Shown here: piece after piece, positions 37,209-46,141 of the stretch | Numbering within the stretch: position 1 is the stretch's first letter | Layout: the number at the start of each line of letters is the position of its first letter | Assembly (NCBI RefSeq): GCF_009857445.1 | Contig: NZ_WWCN01000002.1 | Span: 124,001 to 188,000 of the forward strand | Direction of reading: 5' to 3' | Source of the DNA: Duganella flavida | GTDB lineage: Bacteria > Pseudomonadota > Gammaproteobacteria > Burkholderiales > Burkholderiaceae_D | DNA: 64,000 bases | Position numbers and translations under genes: made by a program | Notes under the pieces: generated by a model | Databases searched by the model: none | Seen by the model: the letters and a program-made list of their open reading frames with translations, nothing else | What the model was told of the DNA's origin: nothing

Positions 37209-39509
37209 ATGCAAAATCTTCTTCATAATCTCAATGACGAGCAACTGGCTGCCGTCACCTTGCCCGCCCAGAGCGCCCTGATCCTCGCGGGCGCCGGCTC
37301 CGGCAAAACCCGCGTCCTGACTACCCGTATTGCCTGGCTGGTGCAAACCGGCCAGGTGTCGCCTTCCGGCATCCTGGCGGTAACCTTTACCAACAAGGCC
37401 GCCAAGGAGATGCTGACCCGCTTGTCCGCCATGCTGCCGATTAATACGCGCGGCATGTGGATCGGCACTTTCCACGGCCTGTGTAACCGCCTGCTGCGCA
37501 CCCATCACCGCGACGCTGCGCTGCCGCAGACCTTCCAGATTCTCGATTCGCAAGACCAGCTGTCCGCCATCAAGCGCCTGCTGAAAGCGAATAACGTCGA
37601 TGACGAGAAGTTTCCACCGAAAGAGGTGATGTACTTCATCAATGGCGCCAAGGACCAGGGCCTGCGCGCCGACAAGATCGAGCCCTACAACGCCGACGAG
37701 CGCAAGAAGGTCGAGCTGTATCAACTCTACGACGACCAGTGCCAGCGCGAAGGCGTGGTCGATTTCGCCGAACTGCTGCTGCGCACCTATGAACTGCTGG
37801 TCCGCAACCAGCCGCTGCGCGAACATTACCAGCAGCGTTTCCAGCACATCCTGGTCGACGAGTTCCAGGATACCAATGACCTGCAATACAAATGGCTGAA
37901 GCTGATATCGGGCCACGGTACCCAGCAGGGCGGCGCACTGTTTGCCGTTGGTGACGATGACCAGTCGATCTACGCCTTCCGTGGCGCCAACGTCGGCAAT
38001 ATGAGCGCGTTCGAGCGCGAGTTCAACGTCAAGAACTTGATCAAGCTGGAGCAGAATTACCGCTCGCACGGCCACATCCTGGACGCGGCCAATATTCTGA
38101 TCGCGAACAACAGCAAGCGCCTCGGCAAGAATCTACGTACCGACGCCGGCCACGGCGAGCAAGTACGTGTCTATGAAGCCAACTCGGACTTGTCCGAAGC
38201 GTCGTGGATTATTGAAGAGACCAAGAACCTGATCCATGACGGCGCCTCGCGCAGCGAAATCGCTGTGCTATATCGCTCCAACGCGCAATCGCGCGTGATC
38301 GAGCATGCGCTGTTCTCGGCCGGCATTCCGTACCACGTGTATGGCGGCCTGCGCTACTTCCAGCGCGCCGAGGTCAAGCACGCCATCGCGTACTTGCAGC
38401 TGATGGACAATCCGCACAACGATTCAGCCTTCCTGCGCGTGGTGAATTTCCCGGCGCGTGGCATTGGTGTGCGTTCGATCGAGACGCTGCAAGCGGCGGC
38501 CGACCAGTACCGTGTTTCGCTGTACGCCGCCGTGCCTTATGTGACGGGCAAAGCCGGTACCTCGCTGGCCGGCTTCGTGCGCCTGATCGAAGGAACGCGC
38601 TTTGAAACCCAGCAGATGGCGCTGCCGGAACTGGTGCGCGTGGTGCTGGAGCAGTCTACGCTGCTGACCCACTACGCCACCGAAAAAGAAGGCGCCGACC
38701 GCATCGAAAACTTGGAGCAGATGGTCAGCGCGGCCACCCAGTTCGTGTCCGAAGAGGGCTACGGGCAGGGCGCGCCTGCGCACCTCGGCCCGCAGTCGCA
38801 AGCTTCGGCCGGCACGGCGGTCATCAACGAGGACGGCTTTGAAATCCTCGACGCCGATGCGCCGCTGTCGACGGTGATGTCGCCGCTGTCGGCCTTCCTG
38901 TCGCACGCCTCGCTGGAAGCAGGCGACAACCAGGCCACAGTCGGCCAGGAAGCCGTACAGATGATGACGGTGCACTCGGCCAAGGGCCTGGAGTTCAACA
39001 ACGTCTTCATCACCGGTCTGGAAGAAGGCTTGTTCCCGCACGAGAGCAGCTCGCGCGAGCACGACGGTGTGGAAGAAGAGCGCCGCCTGATGTATGTGGC
39101 GATCACCCGCGCCCGCCAGCGCCTGTATCTGAGCTTTGCCCAGACCCGCATGCTGCACGGCCAAACTCGCTACAACATGAAGTCGCGCTTCTTTGATGAG
39201 TTGCCGGAAGATGCGCTGAAGTGGCTCACGCCGAAAGTACAGGCAGGCTGGTTCGGTGCGAAGAAATCCGCATGGGACGAGGCGCCACTGGTCGGCTCGG
39301 ACAAAGCCCTGGCGCAGAAAATCACCAGCAAGGCACTTGAGGCGAGTTCAGGCTGGCGTTTGGGGCAATCGGTGGCTCACGCCAAGTTTGGCGAGGGCGT
39401 GATCGTCAACATCGAGGGCAGCGGCAACAATGCCCGCGCCCAGATCAATTTCGGTAGCGCAGGCATGAAGGTGCTCGACCTGAGCATCGCGAAACTGGAG
39501 CGTCTGTGA
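37209..39509 (+). CDS. uvrD: UvrD/PcrA-family DNA helicase
   Basis: A 766-residue superfamily 1A helicase with motif I AGAGSGKTRVLTTR, motif Ia TFTNKAAKEM, motif II VDEFQDTN, motif III GDDDQSIYAFRGA, motif IV KLEQNYRS, motif V MMTVHSAKGLEF and motif VI YVAITRARQRLYL. It unwinds DNA in mismatch and nucleotide-excision repair. A TATAAT box at 37197-37202 lies only six bases before the ATG and no ribosome site is visible, so a leaderless message is possible. Rep is the alternative name, but the length and C-terminus favour UvrD/PcrA. Confidence 0.95.
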   Translation: MQNLLHNLNDEQLAAVTLPAQSALILAGAGSGKTRVLTTRIAWLVQTGQVSPSGILAVTFTNKAAKEMLTRLSAMLPINTRGMWIGTFHGLCNRLLRTHHRDAALPQTFQILDSQDQLSAIKRLLKANNVDDEKFPPKEVMYFINGAKDQGLRADKIEPYNADERKKVELYQLYDDQCQREGVVDFAELLLRTYELLVRNQPLREHYQQRFQHILVDEFQDTNDLQYKWLKLISGHGTQQGGALFAVGDDDQSIYAFRGANVGNMSAFEREFNVKNLIKLEQNYRSHGHILDAANILIANNSKRLGKNLRTDAGHGEQVRVYEANSDLSEASWIIEETKNLIHDGASRSEIAVLYRSNAQSRVIEHALFSAGIPYHVYGGLRYFQRAEVKHAIAYLQLMDNPHNDSAFLRVVNFPARGIGVRSIETLQAAADQYRVSLYAAVPYVTGKAGTSLAGFVRLIEGTRFETQQMALPELVRVVLEQSTLLTHYATEKEGADRIENLEQMVSAATQFVSEEGYGQGAPAHLGPQSQASAGTAVINEDGFEILDADAPLSTVMSPLSAFLSHASLEAGDNQATVGQEAVQMMTVHSAKGLEFNNVFITGLEEGLFPHESSSREHDGVEEERRLMYVAITRARQRLYLSFAQTRMLHGQTRYNMKSRFFDELPEDALKWLTPKVQAGWFGAKKSAWDEAPLVGSDKALAQKITSKALEASSGWRLGQSVAHAKFGEGVIVNIEGSGNNARAQINFGSAGMKVLDLSIAKLERL

Positions 39510-39582
39510 CGTCGTCCCCGCGCAGGCGGGGATCGATAGAACGCCAGCTCAGCATGGGTCCCCGCTTTCGCGGGGACGACGT
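39509..39582. repeat. Inverted pair of REP elements (REPIN-like)
   Basis: ACGTCGTCCCCGC at 39509-39521 is the exact complement of GCGGGGACGACGT at 39570-39582. Each end holds its own small hairpin (CCCCGC-GCAG-GCGGGG and CCCCGC-TTTC-GCGGGG). The core is the same as the single element at 5672. The pair spans the gap between the convergent uvrD and BPSS1780-type genes, including part of both stop codons, and can form a bidirectional stem. Confidence 0.85.
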
Positions 39583-40349
39583 TAGGGCTGCGAGGGTATT
39601 TCCACTTGTGGCGGGCCGAAAAGCTGTGCGTAGGCCGTGTACAGCATGCAGTGCACCATGACCAGCGAGATCAGAAACAGGGTAAAGATACCGGCCACGC
39701 CCAGTTGCGACACGCCTAGCACCAGGATCACAATCTGCACGCCGACAAAGTAGATCAGGTGCAGGATCACCACCGCGCTGACGAACGGCTTGATCGCCCG
39801 CAGCACCGCTACCACGCTGAAGAACAAGGCTTTGTTCAGCGCCATCTTCTGCCAGAAAATCAGCGGCGCGGCCATCGAGGTCAGCATCCAGCCCAGCATG
39901 TAGATCAGCGAGCCGGTCAGCATGCCGCTGAACAAACCTTCCACATCTTCCGGCTTGATGACGCCCTTGGATTGCGCTTCGCCCAAGGTTTTGATGGCGT
40001 CGCCGGAAATGCCGTAGATGGCCAGCATGGCCAGCAGCATCAACGCCAGATTCAACGCTCCCACACCCAGCAGATGTTTGCGCATCGGCGACCGGAAGCC
40101 GGCCAGCAGGAATTGCGGCATGGCGCGCCGGCCTTGGTCAATTTCCGCGCAGCCCTGCAGTAGGGCGATGCTGAACATTGGCATCAGCACGCACCACAGG
40201 ATCTGGCCCAGGGCCGGTAACAGCATGATGAAGAACGAGGCGAACATGCAAACGAACAGCAGCGCCATCATGCCGCCCGGCTGTTTGCGGAACAACATCC
40301 AGCCTTGCTTGATCCAGTGCCAGCCTGCGCGTGCGGGAAGCTTTTCCAT
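39582..40349 (-). CDS. BPSS1780-family membrane protein
   Basis: A 255-residue inner-membrane protein with six hydrophobic segments. Family blocks are ARAGWHWIKQGWMLFRKQP at the N-terminus, then a hydrophobic pair around LLFVCMFASFFIMLLPALGQ and the later GMLTGSLIYMLGWMLTSMA. Function is not known. Its start overlaps the end of thrB by one base, so the two are cotranscribed. Confidence 0.82.
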   Translation of the reverse strand: MEKLPARAGWHWIKQGWMLFRKQPGGMMALLFVCMFASFFIMLLPALGQILWCVLMPMFSIALLQGCAEIDQGRRAMPQFLLAGFRSPMRKHLLGVGALNLALMLLAMLAIYGISGDAIKTLGEAQSKGVIKPEDVEGLFSGMLTGSLIYMLGWMLTSMAAPLIFWQKMALNKALFFSVVAVLRAIKPFVSAVVILHLIYFVGVQIVILVLGVSQLGVAGIFTLFLISLVMVHCMLYTAYAQLFGPPQVEIPSQP

Positions 40350-41305
40350 CAGTACAGTCCCGGCGCCGGCGTGGCGATGCGTTCGCGCAAGATGCGCTCG
40401 AAGTGGCTAGGATCGTGCGGTGTCAGCATCTCGGCTTCACGCGGCATGTAGTAGTCGTACAGGCGCGACAACCAGAAGCGCAGCGCGCCGGCGCGCAGCA
40501 TGGCTTGCCAGGCGTGCGTTTCCGCGACGGTGAACGGACGCACGGCGTGGTAGGCATCCAGCATGGCGCGCACGCGGGCTTCGTCCAGCACCCCGGTGTC
40601 GAGGTCGATGCACCAGTCGTTGACAGTGACGGCCACGTCGAACAGCCAGGTATCGCAGCCGGCAAAGTAGAAGTCAAAGAAGCCGGTCAGGCGCGTGCCC
40701 TGGAACATCACGTTATTGCGGAACAGGTCGGCGTGTACCGGGCCCACTTGCAGCTGCTTGTAATCCTCGCAGGCGGCAAAGGTTTCCTGGTAGTGCACTT
40801 CGGACTTCAGCAGTTGCGCCTTGTCTTCCGGGATGTAGGGCAGTACCAGCGGCGTGGTTTCATGCCACCAGTCGAGGCCGCGCAGATTAGGCTGCTGCAG
40901 CTTGTAGTCAAGGCCGGCGATGTGCATCTTGGCCAGCATGGCGCCCACTTCGGCGCAATGCACCGGCTGCGGTTCCATCTGCGAACGGCCTTCGAGCTTG
41001 GTGACGATGGAAGCCGGCTTGCCATGCAGCGCCGTCACCAGTCCACCCTGGTCGTTGGCGATCGGGTCGGGCACCAGCACGCCGTGGTCGGCCAGGTGGT
41101 GCATGAAGTTGAGATAAAACGGCAACTGTTCGAACGACAGGTTCTCAAAGATGGTGAGCACGTACTCGCCGCGCTCGGTCGTCAGAAAGAAGTTGCTGTT
41201 CTCGATGCCAGCGCTGATGCCTTTGAGCCCGAGCACTTTGCCGAGCGGGAATTGGGTGATCCACTGGGTGACATCCTCCAGCGATACCGGGGTAAAGACT
41301 GCCAT
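40349..41305 (-). CDS. thrB: Homoserine kinase (ThrB, phosphotransferase-fold type)
   Basis: A 318-residue kinase of the aminoglycoside-phosphotransferase fold, the ThrB type of beta- and gammaproteobacteria ([16 protein letters not shown] at the start; [20 protein letters not shown]; catalytic loop [12 protein letters not shown]; metal motif [17 protein letters not shown]). It phosphorylates homoserine for threonine synthesis. It lies between DUF2782 and the BPSS1780 gene; thrC and hom are not in the window. Confidence 0.93.
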   Translation of the reverse strand: MAVFTPVSLEDVTQWITQFPLGKVLGLKGISAGIENSNFFLTTERGEYVLTIFENLSFEQLPFYLNFMHHLADHGVLVPDPIANDQGGLVTALHGKPASIVTKLEGRSQMEPQPVHCAEVGAMLAKMHIAGLDYKLQQPNLRGLDWWHETTPLVLPYIPEDKAQLLKSEVHYQETFAACEDYKQLQVGPVHADLFRNNVMFQGTRLTGFFDFYFAGCDTWLFDVAVTVNDWCIDLDTGVLDEARVRAMLDAYHAVRPFTVAETHAWQAMLRAGALRFWLSRLYDYYMPREAEMLTPHDPSHFERILRERIATPAPGLY

Positions 41306-41332
41306 GTGAAAGTTCGATAAGTTCGGTTTTGA

Positions 41333-41734
41333 TTATTTGACGGTGGGCGCCGGTGGCGGCGGTGCGTTGTCTTGCACGGCCTCGTCGTCCGTGGTTTTCT
41401 TTTTCTTCTTGCCGATGTCGAATTCCAGCACCGTCCATTGCGCGCCGCGCGGCGAGCCGCTCATGGCGTCACCGGGCAGGGCGGTGCCGGCCGGGTGATT
41501 AGGACGCAGGGTATAGGTGCTCGGGCCGCTTTTGACGGTGGTTTCAGTGACATTGCCGCTGTTGTCGCGGCGTTCGGTGATTTTGCCCTCGGTGCCGGGC
41601 TTAGCGGTGACGGTGATAGGGTCTTCAGCCACTTCTTCGATTTTTTCCAGCTTGGGCGGGGCCTGGCTAGGCGTCGACTGGGCAATCGCCGCGTGCGCGA
41701 CGAGCGTCAGGAGAATGAGAGAGATGCGCTTCAT
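41333..41734 (-). CDS. DUF2782-family exported protein
   Basis: A 133-residue protein with a signal peptide (residues 1-19, cleaved after AIA). The mature part is Pro/Lys/Glu-rich and includes EDPITVTAKPGTEGKITERR followed by a GPSTYTL block, which is the DUF2782 pattern, then a lysine run (GKKKKK) and a proline-rich end. Function unknown. ATG 41734 gives a clean signal peptide; a longer frame extends toward polA and is rejected. It is divergent from polA and upstream of thrB, a common betaproteobacterial arrangement. Confidence 0.75.
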   Translation of the reverse strand: MKRISLILLTLVAHAAIAQSTPSQAPPKLEKIEEVAEDPITVTAKPGTEGKITERRDNSGNVTETTVKSGPSTYTLRPNHPAGTALPGDAMSGSPRGAQWTVLEFDIGKKKKKTTDDEAVQDNAPPPPAPTVK

Positions 41735-41856
41735 GATAGGCCGCCTATTTTTGCTGGATGGTCCATTGTAACAAACACGCACGCCTGCCGGGCGGAGGGG
41801 GAGCAAAACCTGCGATAATGTTGCATTCATCGCCATGCACCCTCATCTTAGTACCT

Positions 41857-44625
41857 ATGCAAAATACCCTGTTGTTAGTAGACGGCTCCAGCTATCTTTA
41901 CCGCGCCTTCCACGCCCTGCCTGATTTGCGCAGCGCGGACGGCCATCCGACCGGCGCCATGCACGGCATGGTCAATATGCTGCGCCGCCTGCGACTGGAT
42001 TTCCCGGCCGCCTACATCGCCTGCGTATTTGACGCCAAGGGCAAGACCTTCCGTGATGATATGTACCCGGAATACAAGGCCACCCGCGCGTCGATGCCGG
42101 ACGACCTGCGCCTGCAGATTGAGCCGATTCACGAGGCGGTCAAGGCCATGGGCTGGCCGATCCTGATGGTGGAGGGGGTGGAGGCCGATGACGTGATCGG
42201 TACCCTGTGCGTGGATGCGGCCAAGGCTGGCATGAATGTGGTGGTCTCCACTGGCGACAAGGATCTGGCGCAGCTGGTCAACGACAAGGTCATGCTGATC
42301 AACACCATGACCAACGAGAAGATGGACGAGGCGGGCGTGCTGGCCAAGTTCGGCGTGCCGCCGAACCGCATCATCGACTATTTGACCCTGATCGGCGACA
42401 CCGTCGACAACGTGCCGGGCGTGAACAAGTGTGGCCCGAAAACCGCGCTCAAGTGGCTGACAGCCTACGACTCGCTGGACGGCGTGATGGCCAATGCCGC
42501 CAACATCACCGGCGCGGTCGGCCAAAACCTGCGCGACGCGCTGGAATGGCTGCCAAAAGGGCGCGAGCTGATTACCGTGAAACTGGATTGCGATCTGTCG
42601 GCCCACATGGTGTCGATCAATGAATCGCTGGTGGCGCGCGGTGAAGACAAGGAAGCGCTGCTGGCCTTCTTTGGCAAGTATGGCTTCAAGACCCTGTTGC
42701 GCGAACTGGGTAGCGCTGCTGGCGCGGCTCCTGCACCGGCTGCCTCGGCCAAGCCAGCCGCCGATGCGCCGGTTGGCGGTGCAGCCTCCGCTAACGGCGA
42801 CCTGTTCGCCGAGCCAGTCGCCACCAGCTACGAAACCGTCTACACCGACGAACAGCTGGACAAGTGGATCGCCCTGATTAACGCTGCCGAACTGACCGCA
42901 GTCGACACTGAAACCACCTCGCTGGAGCCGATGACGGCGCAGCTGGTCGGCATTTCGCTGTCGGTGAAAGCGGGCGAGGCCTGCTACATCCCGGTGGCGC
43001 ACGCTTATCAAGGCGTGACGCAGCAGTTGGAGCGCGAACACGTGCTGGCCAAACTGAAGCCGTGGCTGGAAGACGCCACCAAGCTGAAAGTCGGCCAGAA
43101 CCTCAAGTACGACAGCCACATCTTCGCCAACCATGGCGTATCGCTGCAAGGCATACACCACGACACGCTGCTGGAATCCTACGTGTTTGAATCGCACCGC
43201 ACGCACGATATGGATTCGCTGGCGCTGCGCCACCTGAACCACACCACGATTCCGTTTGTGGACGTGTGCGGCAAGGGCGCCAGCATGATTACCTTCGACC
43301 AGGTGGCGATCGACCGCGCCACCGAGTATGCGGCGGAAGACGCCGACATCACGCTGCGCCTGCACCAGCGCATGATCAGGGAAGTCGAAGACGACGCCAA
43401 ACTGAACTTCATCTACCGCAATATCGAACTGCCGACTGCGGTAGTGCTGCAAAAGATCGAACGCAACGGCGTGCAGATCGACGCCGCGCTGCTGGAGACG
43501 CAATCGGCCGAACTGGGCGCGCGCATCGTCGAACTGGAAGCCAAAGCGCATGAGCTGGCTGAGCAGCCTTTCAACCTCGGCTCGCCGAAGCAGATTGGTG
43601 AAATCTTCTTTGAGAAGCTGAAGCTGCCGGTGGTGAAGAAAACCCCAAGCGGCGCGCCATCAACCGACGAGGAAGTGCTGCAAAAGCTGGCCGAAGATTA
43701 TCCGCTGCCGAAAGTGCTGCTGGAATACCGCAGCCTGTCCAAGCTGAAGTCGACCTACACCGACAAGCTGCCGAAAGGGATCAACAAGCAGACCGGCCGC
43801 GTGCATACCAACTACGCGCAAGCGGTGGCGGTGACGGGACGCCTGGCGTCCAACGATCCTAACCTGCAAAACATCCCGATCCGCACCAAGGAAGGCCGCC
43901 GCATCCGCGAAGCCTTCGTGGCGCCGGCCGGTTCGCACATCGTTTCGGCCGACTACTCGCAAATCGAGCTGCGCATCATGGCGCACATCTCGGAAGACGA
44001 AAACATGCTGCGCGCGTTTGCGGAAGGCGTGGACATCCACCGCGCCACCGCCGCTGAAATTTTCGGCGTCGCGCCGGAGGCAGTGGAGAGCGAGCAGCGC
44101 CGCTACGCCAAGGTGATTAACTTCGGCCTGATCTACGGCATGAGTGCATTCGGCCTGGCGGGCAACCTCGGCATCGAGCGTGCAGCGGCACAGAGCTACA
44201 TCGAACGCTACTTCGCCCGCTTTGCCGGCGTCAAGCAGTACATGGACGACACCCGCCTGCAAGCGAAAGCGCGCGGCTATGTCGAAACCGTGTTCGGCCG
44301 CCGCCTGTGGCTGCCGGAGATCAATTCGCCGAACGGCCCGCGCCGCCAGGGCGCCGAGCGCGCAGCGATTAACGCGCCGATGCAGGGCACGGCGGCCGAC
44401 CTGATCAAGCTGGCCATGATCGCGGTGCAGGGCTGGCTGGAAACCGAACAACTGGGCACCAAGATGATCATGCAGGTGCACGATGAGCTGGTGCTGGAAG
44501 TGCCGGATGCCGAGCTGGAGCTGATCAAGCAAAAACTGCCGGAACTGATGGCCGGCGTGGCACAACTGAAAGTGCCGCTGATTGCCGAAGTTGGCGTTGG
44601 CGCGAACTGGGACGAGGCACATTGA
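41857..44625 (+). CDS. polA: DNA polymerase I
   Basis: A 922-residue polymerase. Residues 1-290 are the 5'-3' exonuclease (LLVDGSSYLYRAFHALP, EADDVIGTL, GDTVDNVPGV). The 3'-5' exonuclease appears active, with AVDTETTSLEPM and YAAEDADITLRLH holding the metal aspartates and glutamate. The polymerase domain has motif A DYSQIELRIMAHIS, the O-helix RRYAKVINFGLIYGMS and motif C MQVHDELVLEV. It fills gaps in repair and replaces RNA primers. ATG 41857 begins the conserved start (MQNTLLLVDGSSY). Confidence 0.97.
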   Translation: MQNTLLLVDGSSYLYRAFHALPDLRSADGHPTGAMHGMVNMLRRLRLDFPAAYIACVFDAKGKTFRDDMYPEYKATRASMPDDLRLQIEPIHEAVKAMGWPILMVEGVEADDVIGTLCVDAAKAGMNVVVSTGDKDLAQLVNDKVMLINTMTNEKMDEAGVLAKFGVPPNRIIDYLTLIGDTVDNVPGVNKCGPKTALKWLTAYDSLDGVMANAANITGAVGQNLRDALEWLPKGRELITVKLDCDLSAHMVSINESLVARGEDKEALLAFFGKYGFKTLLRELGSAAGAAPAPAASAKPAADAPVGGAASANGDLFAEPVATSYETVYTDEQLDKWIALINAAELTAVDTETTSLEPMTAQLVGISLSVKAGEACYIPVAHAYQGVTQQLEREHVLAKLKPWLEDATKLKVGQNLKYDSHIFANHGVSLQGIHHDTLLESYVFESHRTHDMDSLALRHLNHTTIPFVDVCGKGASMITFDQVAIDRATEYAAEDADITLRLHQRMIREVEDDAKLNFIYRNIELPTAVVLQKIERNGVQIDAALLETQSAELGARIVELEAKAHELAEQPFNLGSPKQIGEIFFEKLKLPVVKKTPSGAPSTDEEVLQKLAEDYPLPKVLLEYRSLSKLKSTYTDKLPKGINKQTGRVHTNYAQAVAVTGRLASNDPNLQNIPIRTKEGRRIREAFVAPAGSHIVSADYSQIELRIMAHISEDENMLRAFAEGVDIHRATAAEIFGVAPEAVESEQRRYAKVINFGLIYGMSAFGLAGNLGIERAAAQSYIERYFARFAGVKQYMDDTRLQAKARGYVETVFGRRLWLPEINSPNGPRRQGAERAAINAPMQGTAADLIKLAMIAVQGWLETEQLGTKMIMQVHDELVLEVPDAELELIKQKLPELMAGVAQLKVPLIAEVGVGANWDEAH

Positions 44626-44651
44626 GTTTCTGCATACAAAGGAGCTAATTG

Positions 44652-45191
44652 ATGGGTGATTCCGTCAGCGCCGGCCTGACCGCCGGCACTATCCAAATTA
44701 ACGTGAATGGCCACGAGTTGCAGGTGTACTGCGCCCAGCCGGAAGGCAAGACCCGGCCGCCGGTGGTCCTGGTGATTTCCGAAGTCGCCGGCGCGCACGA
44801 ACAAGTTGCCGAGGTGGTGCGCCGCTTCGCTCGCCAGGGTTACCTGGCATTGGCGCCGGAGCTGTTCAGCCGCCGTGGTGACGTTGTGTTCCGGGCGCCG
44901 GACGCGCAAGTGTTTGCCGAGCTTGACGCGGTGGTGACCTGGGCCCAGGCCAACGGCGGCAATGGCGACAAGATCTCCATCACTGGTTTTTGCTGGGGCG
45001 GCCGCATCGCCTGGCTGTACGCGGTACATAATCCTGCGATCAAGACAGGCGTGGCCTGGTACGGAGGGCTGGCCGGAGACGCCAGCGTCAACTTTCCCAG
45101 GCACCCAGTCCATGCTGCTGGCGCTGTGAGCGCACCCATGGACGGCTGGAACCGGGTGTTGGGCTGGTTCAAGCAGGCTGAGGTCGTTTGA
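44652..45191 (+). CDS. Dienelactone hydrolase-family protein with internal deletion
   Basis: A 179-residue alpha/beta-hydrolase frame; intact relatives have about 230-245 residues. The beginning is normal (PVVLVISEVAGAHEQVAEVV) and the nucleophile elbow GFCWGGRIAWLY with Cys is intact. After HPVHAAGAVSAP (about residue 162) it jumps straight to MDGWNRVLGWFKQAEVV, which in the family is the very last helix. The missing block of roughly 55 residues holds the catalytic Asp and His of the Cys-Asp-His triad. The frame is preserved, so a protein may be made, but it should be inactive. ATG 44652 follows AAAGGAG, 26 bases after polA. Confidence 0.8.
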   Translation: MGDSVSAGLTAGTIQINVNGHELQVYCAQPEGKTRPPVVLVISEVAGAHEQVAEVVRRFARQGYLALAPELFSRRGDVVFRAPDAQVFAELDAVVTWAQANGGNGDKISITGFCWGGRIAWLYAVHNPAIKTGVAWYGGLAGDASVNFPRHPVHAAGAVSAPMDGWNRVLGWFKQAEVV

Positions 45192-45194
45192 GGG

Positions 45195-45200
45195 TAAAAT
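45195..45200 (+). promoter_or_regulatory. -10-like box upstream of the ZIP gene
   Basis: TAAAAT in the context AGGGTAAAATAAC, the same 13 bases found just before ruvB (10860-10872). It implies transcription starting near 45207 and a leader of about 40 bases before the probable ZIP start. Confidence 0.45.
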
Positions 45201-45245
45201 AACGTCCCGGCTTATGCGGCCGGTTTTAGTACCAGAGGCTATAAC

Positions 45246-46028
45246 ATCGATCCCGTACTCGTTTCCATCATCCTGGCAACCACACTGGCTGGCGTAGTGA
45301 GCATCACTGCGGCGGCCGTGTTCTCGTTTACGCTGCTCTCCAAGCTGGTTGAGCGCATGGTCAGCCTATCGGTTGGCATTATGCTGTCGACCTCCTTGCT
45401 GCACGCCTTGCCGGAAGCGTTCGAGTCGCAGGCCAGCGCGCGCAGCCTGTTTGCCACGCTGCTGGGCGGCCTGCTGGCGTTCTTCCTGCTTGAGAAATTG
45501 GCCATCTTGCGCCATTCGCATCACCACGAGCATGATGGCCACCATCACCACCACGGCCACGACAAGAGCGAGGCGGGCAAGGCCGGCTGGATGATCCTGG
45601 TCGGCGATGGCATGCACAACTTCACCGACGGCATTTTGATTGCCGCCGCCTTCATGGCCGATCCGCAGCTGGGGCTGATTACCGGCCTGGCCATCATCGC
45701 CCACGAAATTCCGCAGGAAATCGGCGACTTCATCGTGCTGCTGAATGCCGGCTTCTCGCGTACCCGGGCCTATGTCTACAACCTGCTGTGCAGCCTGTTG
45801 GCGATTGCTGGCGGCTTGCTCGGCTACTACACCCTGGAGCGCGCCAGCAGCCTGATTCCTTACGTGCTGGTGTTTGCCTCATCCGGCTTCATCTACATCG
45901 CCGTGAGCGACCTGATGCCGCAGATGCAGCGCCGCGCCACGCTGCGTGAATCGATCCCGCAAGTGCTGCTGATCGCCGCTGGCGTAGCGATCGTCCTTTT
46001 CCTCACCGGCGGTGAGCACCACCACTAA
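45246..46028 (+). CDS. ZIP-family divalent metal transporter
   Basis: An inner-membrane transporter with about eight hydrophobic segments, a His-rich cytoplasmic loop (HSHHHEHDGHHHHHGHD) and the metal-site helices LVGDGMHNFTDGILIAAAF and IIAHEIPQEIGDFIVLLN, typical of the ZIP/GufA group moving zinc or iron. The start is odd. Conserved-looking membrane residues (DPVLVSIILATTLAGVVS) extend upstream of the first ordinary start (GTG 45297), but the open frame from 45198 has no ATG, GTG or TTG. An AGAGG ribosome site at 45234-45238 is correctly spaced from ATC at 45246, which I use as the start (260 residues). If GTG is used, the protein has 244 residues and a shortened first helix. Confidence 0.8.
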   Translation: MDPVLVSIILATTLAGVVSITAAAVFSFTLLSKLVERMVSLSVGIMLSTSLLHALPEAFESQASARSLFATLLGGLLAFFLLEKLAILRHSHHHEHDGHHHHHGHDKSEAGKAGWMILVGDGMHNFTDGILIAAAFMADPQLGLITGLAIIAHEIPQEIGDFIVLLNAGFSRTRAYVYNLLCSLLAIAGGLLGYYTLERASSLIPYVLVFASSGFIYIAVSDLMPQMQRRATLRESIPQVLLIAAGVAIVLFLTGGEHHH

Positions 46029-46042
46029 GCCTGCGTTTTAGT

Positions 46043-46141
46043 AATTTGGGGTCAGCTCTGTCATTCGGACAAATAGCGGCGTGCTTGAGCAATATCAAAA
46101 GTGCGCGCTGCGTGTCCAAATGACAGAGCTGACCCCGAATT
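46043..46141. repeat. Long palindromic element, copy 2 (GGGGTCAG family)
   Basis: Arms of 29 bases (46043-46071 and 46113-46141) differ at two positions. They begin AATTTGGGGTCAGCTCTGTC and enclose 41 bases. The right arm ends on the base before the stop codon of the convergent sulfurtransferase gene. The inner arm (CTCTGTCATTCGGACA) differs from copies 1 and 3 but is mirrored on the other side. Confidence 0.9.

Noticed and set aside
36042..38075. A 677-codon minus-strand frame spanning the M56 and uvrD genes
   Set aside because: It crosses two real genes in antisense, and the part opposite the Pro/Ala region becomes Trp/Arg/Gly-rich. There is no start signal or family.
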